A DNA stretch of 35,100 bases, taken from NCBI GenBank assembly GCA_020629755.1, contig JAHDCS010000025.1, positions 1 to 35,100 of the forward strand, in the 5' to 3' direction. This DNA comes from Flavobacteriales bacterium (GTDB lineage Bacteria; Bacteroidota; Bacteroidia; Flavobacteriales_G; JALEGO01). The position numbers were made by a program, and so were the translations under genes. Shown in pieces: positions 8,821 to 16,899 of the stretch. The stretch's first letter is position 1. Each line of letters begins with the position of its first letter. The notes under the pieces were generated by a model. The model was given only the letters and a program-made list of their open reading frames with translations. It had not been told where the DNA came from and did not search any database.

Positions 8821-9402
8821 TTAAGACGCTAAAAATGCTTCAATGAGTGTTTTTGTTTGCGCAATGGCTTTATCTAAGTCTTTATTTAACACAACGGCAT
8901 CAAATTTTTTTTCTAACTCTAGTTCACTATGTGCTTTTGCGATACGCATTTTAATTTTTTCTTCTGATTCAGAGGCTCTAGATTGTAATCTTTTTTCTAG
9001 CTCTTTTACAGAAGGGGGTTTTATAAAAATGGCCAAGGCAGATTCTTTAAATTGTTCTTTTAGGTTTAATCCGCCTACCACATCTACATCAAAAACAACA
9101 TGCTTTTGTTTGTTCCAAATGCGCTGAATTTCATTTCTTAGGGTGCCATAAAATTGTTTGGGATATACTTCTTCCCATTCAATAAATTCACCATTGTCAA
9201 TTTTGGTTTTAAAGGCCTCGGGCGATAAAAAATAATAGTCTACACCCTCAGCTTCACCCAGTCTTTTTTCTCTACTTGTGGCTGATACAGAAAACGAAAG
9301 GCCTATTTCTTTTTTTAAAAGCGCATGAACAATTGTTGTTTTTCCGGCGCCTGAAGGCGCAGAAATAATAACACACTTGCCGGTATTTTTTTGGCTACTC
9401 AA
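8821..9402 (-). CDS. gmk: guanylate kinase
   Basis: This enzyme phosphorylates GMP to GDP with ATP, a step in purine nucleotide supply. The protein has 193 residues and a P-loop APSGAGKTT at 15-23. It also has SATSREKRLGEAEGVDYYFLS (GMP binding), GEFIEWEEVYPKQFYGT, and VVFDVDVVGG, all as in Gmk. The start is a TTG at 9402. No ATG lies between it and the P-loop, and the TTG overlaps the TGA of the DUF2059 gene (TTGA), a coupled arrangement. It is the last gene of a yicC-DUF2059-gmk unit; yicC-gmk adjacency is widely conserved. Confidence 0.95.
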   Translation of the reverse strand: MSSQKNTGKCVIISAPSGAGKTTIVHALLKKEIGLSFSVSATSREKRLGEAEGVDYYFLSPEAFKTKIDNGEFIEWEEVYPKQFYGTLRNEIQRIWNKQKHVVFDVDVVGGLNLKEQFKESALAIFIKPPSVKELEKRLQSRASESEEKIKMRIAKAHSELELEKKFDAVVLNKDLDKAIAQTKTLIEAFLAS

Positions 9403-9833
9403 TATCCGGCTGCTTTCATTTTTTCAATTACTTTTTCTGTAATTTCTTTTCCCCAGCCCGCTCCTATATCATATGACTCTTGTGAAATCAACGGTGTTTT
9501 TTCTATTATCTTTTTACCTAAATCTGACTTATAAAATTTTATAATCTCTTTTAAATCGTCTTTTGTATAATGTTTTGCATACACCGGAATAAGCTTTGAT
9601 TGCAGTGACTGTATATCAAACTGATTTTTAAAACTCTCCCAAAATTCATCTGGCACATTTGTATTAGACGATTTGTAGGTGTCAATCATTTGATCCATAA
9701 GTTGTGTTGCAATAACTGAGCTACCAGATTGATCTAAAAGTTTGTATACTAATGATTCGTATTCTTTGTCCGTGTTTTGTGAAAACACAGTTAAAGAAAA
9801 AGCCAAAAAAGAAAGTGTAATACTGTTTTTCAT
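9399..9833 (-). CDS. DUF2059 domain protein, exported
   Basis: The protein has 144 residues from the ATG at 9833. A reading from a TTG 15 bases earlier is possible but less likely. Residues 1-18 form a signal peptide ending in VFSQ. The rest is helical and fits DUF2059, with YAKHYTKDDLKEIIKFYKSDLGKKI as the characteristic central helix pair, followed by a KTPLISQES stretch. The molecular role of the family is unknown. It is inserted between yicC and gmk and shares its stop with the gmk TTG start, so all three are probably made together. Confidence 0.85.
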   Translation of the reverse strand: MKNSITLSFLAFSLTVFSQNTDKEYESLVYKLLDQSGSSVIATQLMDQMIDTYKSSNTNVPDEFWESFKNQFDIQSLQSKLIPVYAKHYTKDDLKEIIKFYKSDLGKKIIEKTPLISQESYDIGAGWGKEITEKVIEKMKAAGY

Positions 9834-9864
9834 GTTTTTTATTTTCAAATTTACCTTAAATTAA

Positions 9865-10743
9865 CTACAAGACATTCGCTAATTGCTCTTTTATTTTCTC
9901 TAGCGCCTCTTTCATGTCAACGACCGTTTTTTGTATTGCGGCATCCTGCGCTTTTGATCCGATTGTGTTTATTTCTCTGCCTATCTCTTGTGAAATAAAA
10001 TTCAATTTTTTGCCTTTGATTTGATTCTTTTTAAGGGTTTGAATAAAGAGTGGTAAGTGGGCGTTAAGTCGAATGATTTCTTCATTAATGTCTATTTTTT
10101 CAGAATAATAAATCAGCTCTTGTTCTAGCCTGTTTTGATCTATACTAGGTGCATTTGCTTGTGCTATTTTTTCAGTAATGCGTTGTTTAATTTTTACAAG
10201 TCTTTTTTGATCTTCTTTTTGCACTTTTAAAAGATCTTTTTGAATTTGGTTAATGTTTTTTAAAAGGTCTTTTTCAAGTTTTTTTCCTTCTGTTATTCTA
10301 TAGTCAATAAGTTTATCAAGTGTTTTTTTTACCAGTGTTAAAAACTGTTTTTCTTGGGTTTGGTTAAATTTATTTTTTTGGGGGGATGTAGAATCCGGCA
10401 GCCGAAGCGCAATAGCAAGTAAGTCGGTATGGGGGGATAGCATTTCTTTTTTTTGAACTTTTTTCAACGCTTTAATATAGCTCTCTACTACAGAGGTGTT
10501 AAAGGGTTTTTGTTCTTTAGGATCTATGCTTTCTGAAATACTTAGCTCAATTTTTCCTCTAACTAATGTGTTTTTAATAAGGTCTCTAAGCGGGATTTCT
10601 AAATATTTTAAATTTTGAGAGGCTTTTACGTTAATTTCTGCCTGACGAGCACTGTTGAGTGAGCGCACTTCAATTTTATAATTTGTAGGGCCTATTTTTT
10701 TTTCACTAATGCCATATCCGGTCATTGAATGTGTTTTACTCAT
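9865..10743 (-). CDS. yicC: YicC family protein (predicted endoribonuclease)
   Basis: The 292-residue protein begins with SMTGYGISEKK and NYKIEVRSLNSARQAEINVKAS, the standard start of the YicC/YloC family. It ends with a DUF1732 region that contains LNFISQEIGREINTIGSKAQDA. Characterised relatives are oligomeric endoribonucleases that affect RNA turnover; that activity is taken from the family. The middle is a long, charged coiled-coil-like region. It heads the yicC-DUF2059-gmk unit, with a good -7 box at 10780-10787. Two copies of the dispersed GGGGGGAT motif lie in the coding region (10380-10387 and 10431-10438) and a third overlaps the promoter. Confidence 0.93.
   Translation of the reverse strand: MSKTHSMTGYGISEKKIGPTNYKIEVRSLNSARQAEINVKASQNLKYLEIPLRDLIKNTLVRGKIELSISESIDPKEQKPFNTSVVESYIKALKKVQKKEMLSPHTDLLAIALRLPDSTSPQKNKFNQTQEKQFLTLVKKTLDKLIDYRITEGKKLEKDLLKNINQIQKDLLKVQKEDQKRLVKIKQRITEKIAQANAPSIDQNRLEQELIYYSEKIDINEEIIRLNAHLPLFIQTLKKNQIKGKKLNFISQEIGREINTIGSKAQDAAIQKTVVDMKEALEKIKEQLANVL
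10380..10438. repeat. pair of dispersed GGGGGGAT motifs (example of window-wide set)
   Basis: GGGGGGAT occurs at 10380-10387 and again at 10431-10438. The same octamer occurs on this strand at 1355, 3532, 21274 and 30347. Its reverse complement ATCCCCCC occurs at 1875, 1949, 2703, 4838, 10773, 16625, 19294 and 32243. The variant GGAGGGAT occurs at 3432, 3924, 18166 and 19452, with its complement ATCCCTCC at 3111 and 22595. On the C-rich strand most copies are followed by A or by T and then a run of A. Function unknown. Confidence 0.8.
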
Positions 10744-10779
10744 CTTTTTATATTAGCCGATTTATAAGAAATATCCCCC

Positions 10780-10787
10780 CAAAGATA
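10780..10787 (-). promoter_or_regulatory. probable -7 box (TATCTTTG) for yicC operon
   Basis: The minus strand reads TATCTTTG, an exact TAnnTTTG match. It lies 36 bases before the yicC ATG, and its last base is the first G of a GGGGGGAT motif copy (10773-10780). A -33 TTTG is not obvious. Confidence 0.5.
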
Positions 10788-10803
10788 CCTAAAGTAGATT
10801 ACT

Positions 10804-11706
10804 TTAATTTTTGATTTGAACGGATGTCTTCTCTATGCTCACTAAATACACCCCTATAAAAATAGGGGCAGCCCCTATGATTTTCTCAATAGAAAATACA
10901 TCCATCCCGATAGAAATTGAAAAAATACTAGCCACCAAGGGTTGCGCATAAATATACATACTCACTACTGATGGCCCAACGTGTTTAACGGCAAAAAGAT
11001 TTAAAAAATAAGAGAGGATAGATGAGAAAAATATAATGTAAAAAATATAGGCATAAATCACAGGCGGAATCACTGAAAAATTAACTTGTAAGGCTTCTGA
11101 AAACGTAAAAAAACTAGAGCTTATCCACCCAAATAAAAACACCCATTTGGCTACAAAAAATCCGCTGTATTTTTTAATTAATGGTTTTACAAGCACTAAG
11201 TATAATCCATAAGAGGCTGCATTTAAAAAAATCATGAAGTCTCCTAAAAAAGTCTCTTTTGCAAATGAAAAGTCAGACTTAAATACCAAAATAATAACGC
11301 TTCCGAAAAGCCCCAAAAAAACACCAAGCGCTTTTCGATTTGTGATTTTTTCACCGAGCAAAACAGCCGAGAGTACAAGAACCATGATCGGTGCACCCAT
11401 CATTAAAATTGAGGCATTTATTGGGCGGGTAAGTGTAAGGCCTTTAAAAAAAAGCATCATATTAATAGAGGCGCCAAAAATTCCACAAATCATAAGACGC
11501 ATCATGTCTTTTTTGGGAGCAAGTGTTTTTTCTCGAAGCAACGCTGATATAATCCAGAAAAAAAGTGTTGCTGCCCCAATGCGGTAAAATAAAAAGCCAA
11601 AAGCCGATAAAAACTCGGGCATTACTTTTTTGGCAATCACAAAAGTGGCGCCATAAATGCAACTCACTGAGAAAAGGGCAATGTGCGCTAAGTTTTTATG
11701 TGTCAA
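10804..11706 (-). CDS. EamA/DMT family transporter
   Basis: This 300-residue integral inner-membrane protein has about ten hydrophobic helices in two EamA halves. The first half ends near [17 protein letters not shown], and the second begins near [18 protein letters not shown] and ends with [16 protein letters not shown]. This is the drug/metabolite transporter superfamily layout; substrates range from amino acids to metabolites and cannot be told here. The start is TTG at 11706, 11 bases inside the end of queG, so translation is probably coupled to queG. No ATG is available before the first helix. Confidence 0.9.
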   Translation of the reverse strand: MTHKNLAHIALFSVSCIYGATFVIAKKVMPEFLSAFGFLFYRIGAATLFFWIISALLREKTLAPKKDMMRLMICGIFGASINMMLFFKGLTLTRPINASILMMGAPIMVLVLSAVLLGEKITNRKALGVFLGLFGSVIILVFKSDFSFAKETFLGDFMIFLNAASYGLYLVLVKPLIKKYSGFFVAKWVFLFGWISSSFFTFSEALQVNFSVIPPVIYAYIFYIIFFSSILSYFLNLFAVKHVGPSVVSMYIYAQPLVASIFSISIGMDVFSIEKIIGAAPIFIGVYLVSIEKTSVQIKN

Positions 11707-12631
11707 TTGTTGAATTTAAAAAGGCAATATTGCGCATAAGTCCTGAATACTTAGTGCGTTTTACTGCGGATTTTTTAAAGAGCATATTAAAGCTTTCTTT
11801 TGTAAGCTCTGACCACTCTTTTTTTGAATAGGTCAAAAGCTCTTTTTTGGGCATAAATTTTTCTTCATTATGGGGTTTCGAAAACCTGTTCCAAGGACAC
11901 ACATCTTGACAAACATCACAGCCAAACATCCAGTTGTCAAACGTGCCTTTAAACTGCGCATCTATCTGGTCTTTCAGTTCAATGGTAAAATACGAAATGC
12001 ATTTGTCTCCATGTACTTTATAGGGTTCAATGGCTTTTGTAGGGCAGGCGTCTATGCACGCTGTACACGTGCCACAATAATCTTTAATGGGCCCGTCTTC
12101 TTCTAAATCTAGATCTAAAAGAAGTTCTGCCAAAAAGAAAAAGGACCCCGATTTTGGGCTTATGATGTTGGTGTTTTTGCCTAGCCACCCTACGCCACTC
12201 TTTTTCGCCCAAGCTTTCTCTAATACAGGAGCTGAATCTACAAAATAACGACCAGCCACCTCTCCGATCGTGCTTTGAATCTCTGCCATAAAATGCGCTA
12301 ATTTTTCCTTGATCACAAAGTGGTAATCTTCGCCATAAGCATACTTTGATATTTTGGGAGCGCGTTTATCTTCTTGTTTTTGTTCGGTATAATAATTATA
12401 CATTAAGCTCACTACCGACTTTGTGCCGTCAACCAGTTTTCTAGGGTCGAGCCGTTTGTCAAAGTGGTTTTCCATATAATGCATTTTACCATGGTGTTTA
12501 TTTGTAAGCCAATCGGTAAGACGGGGTTCTTCTTCTTCTAAAAACGAGGCTTTAGAAATGCCGCAAAACTCAAACCCCAAGCGTTTGGCAATCTTTTTAA
12601 TGTTTTTTGTATGTTGTGTTTTAAGGGTCAA
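11696..12631 (-). CDS. queG: epoxyqueuosine reductase QueG
   Basis: QueG makes the final reduction from epoxyqueuosine to queuosine in tRNA wobble positions, using cobalamin and two 4Fe-4S clusters. The 311-residue protein has [16 protein letters not shown] with the catalytic Asp at 132, then [10 protein letters not shown]. The cluster motifs are C186-x2-C189-x2-C192-x3-C196-P and C238-x2-C241-x3-C245-P, both complete. It lacks the C-terminal HEAT-like region of longer homologues, as is common in Bacteroidota. The start is a TTG at 12631. The frame has a stop a few codons upstream and no ATG, and an exact -7 box lies at 12654-12661, so this start is well supported. It is followed by the EamA gene. 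Confidence 0.95.
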   Translation of the reverse strand: MTLKTQHTKNIKKIAKRLGFEFCGISKASFLEEEEPRLTDWLTNKHHGKMHYMENHFDKRLDPRKLVDGTKSVVSLMYNYYTEQKQEDKRAPKISKYAYGEDYHFVIKEKLAHFMAEIQSTIGEVAGRYFVDSAPVLEKAWAKKSGVGWLGKNTNIISPKSGSFFFLAELLLDLDLEEDGPIKDYCGTCTACIDACPTKAIEPYKVHGDKCISYFTIELKDQIDAQFKGTFDNWMFGCDVCQDVCPWNRFSKPHNEEKFMPKKELLTYSKKEWSELTKESFNMLFKKSAVKRTKYSGLMRNIAFLNSTIDT

Positions 12632-12653
12632 TGTTTCGGGTGGATGTTGATTT

Positions 12654-12661
12654 CAAAGGTA
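12654..12661 (-). promoter_or_regulatory. probable -7 box (TACCTTTG) for queG
   Basis: The minus strand reads TACCTTTG, an exact TAnnTTTG match, 22 bases before the queG TTG start. No good -33 TTTG is visible upstream, so confidence is moderate. Confidence 0.5.
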
Positions 12662-12697
12662 GCTAAAGATTGTTTTTTATAAAACGAAACCAATCCT

Positions 12698-12740
12698 GTT
12701 CTAAACGTTTTAGATTCAGAAACTATTTAAGTTTTAGAAC
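12698..12740. repeat. imperfect inverted repeat in the queG upstream gap
   Basis: GTTCTAAACG at 12698-12707 and GTTTTAGAAC at 12731-12740 are near-perfect complements, differing by one missing A. The stretch 12632-12807 holds the queG promoter and this repeat; I see no gene in it. Confidence 0.3.
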
Positions 12741-12807
12741 ATTTAAGCTCTATAAGGATTATGGGGTTTACAATAGAGGAGTTCTTTTCAAAACCTTAAA
12801 TTTAGGC

Positions 12808-12939
12808 CTATATTAAATTATCTAACGGGCTTTTGATGTCCTCTTTTTTTCTATTAGAAACATGAGTATATATTTGCGTTGTTTTTATAGACTTATGGCC
12901 TAAAAACTCTTGAATATATCGAATGTCTACGCCGTCTTC
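12808..12939 (-). pseudogene. C-terminal remnant of a tyrosine recombinase/integrase
   Basis: On the minus strand, codons from 12939 down to the TAG at 12808-12810 encode a 43-residue tail with [17 protein letters not shown], then [12 protein letters not shown], then IKSPLDNL. This is the unmistakable end of a XerC/D-like phage-type integrase, holding the catalytic His of LGHKS and the Tyr of IYTHV. The Arg and HxxR parts of the active site are gone. Upstream of GAA-GAC the frame loses similarity within a few codons and meets the GC-rich palindrome at 12953-12967. No start codon exists, so it is a non-functional fragment. It shows that a mobile or site-specific recombination element once occupied this spot. 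Confidence 0.88.
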
Positions 12940-12952
12940 AAATGAACAACCC

Positions 12953-12967
12953 CGGGGCAGAGCCCCG
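12953..12967. repeat. GC-rich perfect palindrome next to integrase remnant
   Basis: CGGGGC and GCCCCG flank the loop AGA, forming a perfect 6-bp stem in an otherwise very AT-rich gap. It has no T-run suitable for a terminator in either direction. It sits 13 bases beyond the recognisable integrase tail and 55 bases before the next gene. It may be a recombination site or a REP-like element left by the lost mobile element; that is inference. Confidence 0.6.
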
Positions 12968-12998
12968 AATAATTCTATCTATTAAAAAAAATTTTGCC

Positions 12999-13006
12999 TA
13001 TTTTTG
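12999..13006 (+). promoter_or_regulatory. probable -7 box (TATTTTTG) for secreted protein at 13023
   Basis: TATTTTTG fits TAnnTTTG exactly and lies 16 bases before the ATG at 13023. It places the promoter just downstream of the GC-rich palindrome. Confidence 0.5.
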
Positions 13007-13022
13007 CCCAAATTTATAAAAA

Positions 13023-14834
13023 ATGCAAACGACATATAGTTTTATTATTTTCACCTTGTTCTTTTTTTCTTTGAATGCTCAAGTGTATAAAAAAAATACT
13101 ATAGGTTCTTTTAGGGTTAAAAAAGGGTACCAAAAGTACATAAAATCAGATGATTTTATGTTAAATCAAAAATCGCTAGATGTTTTTTACACAAATACTT
13201 TTGATGATTCAACAGAGTGGATAACAACTAATTCAAGTGTTCCTAATTTAGGAAATTGGGTGGTTGGTCCCAGTGGTCCGACTGGATATCACTCTTCATA
13301 TTTTGGTACTATTGTATCTACTTCTGGAGGTAATTTTGCTTTATTTGACTCTGATGTTCTTGGGTCAAGCAATGCTATTCAAAATGCTGTTTTAGAATTA
13401 TCTACACCTATAAATTGTGTTGGAAAATCTAATGTGGCTTTGCTTTTTGAATCCTATTATACACGATGGGCAACTAGTAAACCATCTGTAGAGGTTAGCC
13501 CTGACGGGGGTAATACTTGGGTGATAGCTGATTCTTCTTTTCATGAAAATTTAGGGCTGAGTGAAAGTACTAATAACCCAGAACTTGTAACTGTATTTTT
13601 GTCTCCGATAGCAGACAATCAAAGCGATGTAAGGATTCGCTTTCGTTATCAAGGTTCATGGGATTATGCCTGGATGATTGATGATATTAAAGTAGGCGTG
13701 CTTCAAGGGCTAGATGCTCAAATAACCGGGGTTAGACAATTTCCTCAACCTGAACTTGCAATAACACCAATTTCACAATTACAAGAAATTTACTCTCTAA
13801 AAGCAGTTATACAGAATAATCTAATTGAAGTTTTAAATAATCCAGTTTGTAGTGTTAATATTAACAACGGACTATTTATGGACTATTATACCACCCCAGT
13901 GACTATGAGCTATAGCGATACCGCTCACGTTTCTTTTAATTTTTCATCTACAAATATCATCGCGCCTGAAATGCTTAATATCGCTTTTTCTTTAGACGCT
14001 TCTAATTCTGGCAACGATGAAGATCTGTTAAATAATCATGACACTATCCAGTGGTCTATTACTGATTCTGTCATGGGATCTTTTTGGGGAGGATATTGGA
14101 ACGCCCTACCTTACTCTCATGTGCACACAACCTATGCGTTTGAGGTTATCAATGCCGATACTGTTACTTCAGCATCTGCATTTATATACTTTGAAAGTGG
14201 CACAGAAGGGCAACAAACTAGAGTGCATATTTTAGATTCATTAAGCAATATAATTGCTACATCAAACCCTGTGAATATAAACACTCAAGATACAGGGGTA
14301 TATAATCAAACAACTAATCCTGGGGGAATGCCTGAAAAGATTTTTAATTTTCCTGATGGTGGCATTATGTTAACACCCGGAAAATATTTTCTTCTTCATG
14401 AAGATAAAGTTGATGGTGTCGCATCTGTGATGTTTGACCAATTAACAACAACAGAAAATACCTCTTTTGTTTCTACAGATAGTATAATAAACCAGTTTAG
14501 TAATTTTTCTTTAAATGGAACTTGGGCGATGTATATAAATTTTGGAAAAAGTAATTTATTAACAAATAGTAATACTTTTAATAAAAAAATTAATAACTTC
14601 TTTCTGTATCCAAATCCAAGTAGAGGTATTCTAAATATTGTTGGAGTATTTAATGAAAGTGATGATAAAAAAATTGAAATTTTAGACCTGTCAGGTAAAG
14701 TATTATATTTAAATCATTTCACATCAAAAGAATTAAAAGAAGAATTTAGTATTTCTCATTTATCTGAAGGTATATATCTAATGAGAATATCATCTAAAAA
14801 TAGTAATATAGTTAAGCAGTTTTCAGTGAAATAA
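13023..14834 (+). CDS. secreted protein with type IX (Por) C-terminal sorting domain
   Basis: The 603-residue product has a signal peptide (1-19, ending in SLNAQ). Residues of about 55-235 form a jelly-roll-like module: it starts at NTFDDSTEW, has a SVEVSPDGGNTW strand and ends at YAWMIDDIKV. This is typical of Bacteroidota choice-of-anchor or MAM-like domains. The middle (about 235-510) is beta-rich with no motif I can name. The end has FFLYPNPSRG at 526-535, then KIEILDLSGKV and LSEGIYLMRI, a type A sorting domain. It should leave the cell by the type IX system. No catalytic residues are evident. It sits immediately after an integrase scar and a palindrome, so horizontal arrival is possible but unproven. 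Confidence 0.88.
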   Translation: MQTTYSFIIFTLFFFSLNAQVYKKNTIGSFRVKKGYQKYIKSDDFMLNQKSLDVFYTNTFDDSTEWITTNSSVPNLGNWVVGPSGPTGYHSSYFGTIVSTSGGNFALFDSDVLGSSNAIQNAVLELSTPINCVGKSNVALLFESYYTRWATSKPSVEVSPDGGNTWVIADSSFHENLGLSESTNNPELVTVFLSPIADNQSDVRIRFRYQGSWDYAWMIDDIKVGVLQGLDAQITGVRQFPQPELAITPISQLQEIYSLKAVIQNNLIEVLNNPVCSVNINNGLFMDYYTTPVTMSYSDTAHVSFNFSSTNIIAPEMLNIAFSLDASNSGNDEDLLNNHDTIQWSITDSVMGSFWGGYWNALPYSHVHTTYAFEVINADTVTSASAFIYFESGTEGQQTRVHILDSLSNIIATSNPVNINTQDTGVYNQTTNPGGMPEKIFNFPDGGIMLTPGKYFLLHEDKVDGVASVMFDQLTTTENTSFVSTDSIINQFSNFSLNGTWAMYINFGKSNLLTNSNTFNKKINNFFLYPNPSRGILNIVGVFNESDDKKIEILDLSGKVLYLNHFTSKELKEEFSISHLSEGIYLMRISSKNSNIVKQFSVK

Positions 14835-15011
14835 TTCCAAATTTTTAAATCCTCACACTTTTATAACTATATGAGTGAATTATTTTTAATTGGTATCCGT
14901 ATGAAAATTAATACTTATTTAAAAAAAATTATAACACTACCCCTTTAAACTGTATAAAGACCCAAAATTAAACCCTGCGTGTTTTTTAAGAAATAATCAA
15001 ATATTTTCATA

Positions 15012-16853
15012 ATTATCCCCCTCTTAAAACTTGAAAATATCACTAAAACCTATGGAAATAAGGTTTTATTTGAAGATCTTAATTTAACCATTAACAAAGG
15101 AGATAAAATTGGGTTAATTGCTAAAAATGGCAGTGGTAAAACTACCCTTTTAAAAGTGCTGGCTGGTCTTGAAACATCTGAATCTGAGAGTGCTAAAATT
15201 GAGTTTTCAAAACAAGCTACCATTGGGTTTTTACCTCAAGAACCTAAACTTAATGCTTCACACAGTATTTTAGAAGAAATATTCTCTTCTGATTATCCGC
15301 CTTTAAAAGCCATAAGTGATTACAATAAAGCCCTCTTAGAAAACAATGCAGACGCTACGCTAATTGCCTCTACAAAAATAGACGAATTAGACGCCTGGCA
15401 ATTAGAGGCAAAAGTCAAAGAAATTCTCTTTAAGTTTAACCTTACGGATTTAACCAAAAAAATTGGGGTGCTTTCGGGTGGCGAACAAAAACGCATCGCT
15501 TTTACTAAAATTTTAATCACTCAGCCAGATTTAATGATTTTAGACGAACCCACCAATCATTTAGATGTACACATGATTGAGTGGCTTGAAGATTATTTTA
15601 ACAATGAAAATAAAACCCTATTTGTGGTTACCCATGACCGTTATTTCATGGAACACGTCTGTAAAAAGATAATTGAATTAGATCATGGTGATCTCTTTTC
15701 TTATTCTGGTGGATATTTAGATTTTGTGCAAAAAAAAGAAGAACGCTTAAATAATATGCAAGTTGTACATCAAAAACTCAAACAACGTTATAAAAAAGAA
15801 TTGGATTGGGTAAGACGTCAACCAAAGGCTAGAGGCACAAAATCAAAAGACAGAACCGATCGGTTTTACACTATTAAAACGGCAGTTAAAAATTATAAAA
15901 CAGAAAATACTTTAAGTATTAACATTAAAGAGACCCGATTGGGTTCTAAAATAATTGAGCTGATAAACCTTCATAAAGCGTATGATAATAAACTCATTTT
16001 AAAAGGTTTTGATTATAAATTCAAGCGTTTTGATAGGTTGGGTATCGTGGGGGTAAACGGCGCTGGAAAATCTACTCTTTTAAAAATAATTACCCAAACC
16101 ATCCTCCCTGATAAAGGCAAAGTAATCCATGGTGAAACAATCAAAATAGGCTATTATAAACAGACCGGATTACAAGTAGATGGTTCGAAAAGAGTAATTG
16201 AATACATTAGAGATATCGCAGAGTATATCCCTTTAGAAAAGGGTCAAAAATTATGGGCCGAACAACTCTTAGAAAACTTTTTGTTTTCACGCGAACAGCA
16301 ACAGCAGCGCATTTCTACCTTAAGTGGGGGTGAAAGAAAGCGCTTGTATCTTTTAGGTATTTTAATGGATAACCCTAATTTTTTAATTTTAGATGAGCCC
16401 ACTAACGATCTAGATATTGTTACTTTAGGTATTTTAGAAAACTACCTTTCTAGTTTTAAAGGCTGTTTAATTATTGTGTCACATGACCGCTATTTTATGG
16501 ACAGACTGGTTGATCACTTGTTTGTTTTAGAAGGAGATGGCATCATTAAAGATTTCCCGGGTAATTATTCTGATTACACCACATCAAAAACAAATCCCCC
16601 TAAAAAATCGGCAGAGCAACCCTTATCCCCCCAAAAAAAATCTAACACGCAAAATTTTGAAAAACACAAGAAAATTAGAAGCCTTGAAAAGAGTCTAAAA
16701 AAGTTAGAAACGCAAAAAAAAGAGGTTGAAACACAAATGTTAGATCCTACATTACCCACTGGTGAATTGATGCAAAAATCAGAAGAACTCGATAAAATAA
16801 AGGCGCAGATTGAAGAAAAAGAAATGCTCTGGCTTGAACTCTCTGAAGAATAG
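15012..16853 (+). CDS. ABC-F family ATPase, Uup-like, with non-canonical start codon
   Basis: This soluble ABC-F protein has two ATPase domains. The first Walker A is in AKNGSGKTTLL, encoded from about 15123, with LSGGEQKR and LDEPTNHLD following. The second set is GVNGAGKSTLL, LSGGERKR and LDEPTNDLD. The linker is QVVHQKLKQRYKKELDWVRR, and the C-terminal end is a charged coiled coil, as in Uup. Such proteins act on ribosomes or on DNA branches. The N-terminal strand LLKLENITKTYG is encoded from about 15021, but the open frame begins after a TAA at 14994-14996 and contains no ATG, GTG or TTG before Walker A. The start must be ATT (15012), ATC (15015) or a neighbour. A GTG at 15156 would cut off Walker A and is rejected. 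Alignment length to relatives favours 15012 or 15015. Confidence 0.85.
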   Translation: MIPLLKLENITKTYGNKVLFEDLNLTINKGDKIGLIAKNGSGKTTLLKVLAGLETSESESAKIEFSKQATIGFLPQEPKLNASHSILEEIFSSDYPPLKAISDYNKALLENNADATLIASTKIDELDAWQLEAKVKEILFKFNLTDLTKKIGVLSGGEQKRIAFTKILITQPDLMILDEPTNHLDVHMIEWLEDYFNNENKTLFVVTHDRYFMEHVCKKIIELDHGDLFSYSGGYLDFVQKKEERLNNMQVVHQKLKQRYKKELDWVRRQPKARGTKSKDRTDRFYTIKTAVKNYKTENTLSINIKETRLGSKIIELINLHKAYDNKLILKGFDYKFKRFDRLGIVGVNGAGKSTLLKIITQTILPDKGKVIHGETIKIGYYKQTGLQVDGSKRVIEYIRDIAEYIPLEKGQKLWAEQLLENFLFSREQQQQRISTLSGGERKRLYLLGILMDNPNFLILDEPTNDLDIVTLGILENYLSSFKGCLIIVSHDRYFMDRLVDHLFVLEGDGIIKDFPGNYSDYTTSKTNPPKKSAEQPLSPQKKSNTQNFEKHKKIRSLEKSLKKLETQKKEVETQMLDPTLPTGELMQKSEELDKIKAQIEEKEMLWLELSEE

Positions 16854-16865
16854 GGGTGAATCTAT

Positions 16866-16895
16866 TTTGTAGTGATCGCCTGTTTTTTACCTTTG
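16866..16895 (+). promoter_or_regulatory. promoter of trpS (TTTG, 18 bases, TACCTTTG)
   Basis: TTTG at 16866-16869 and TACCTTTG at 16888-16895 are both exact consensus elements of the Bacteroidota promoter, spaced 18 bases apart. The last base of the -7 box is only four bases before the trpS ATG, so the transcript would start at or next to the A of ATG. Confidence 0.75.
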
Positions 16896-16899
16896 TGAA

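Noticed and set aside
14835-15011. Gap between the secreted protein and the ABC-F gene as a possible small gene or terminator.
   Set aside because: No hairpin with T-run and no convincing reading frame was found.
15156-15158. GTG at 15156 as start of the ABC-F protein.
   Set aside because: It would remove the first Walker A and the N-terminal strand, which are clearly encoded upstream in the same frame.
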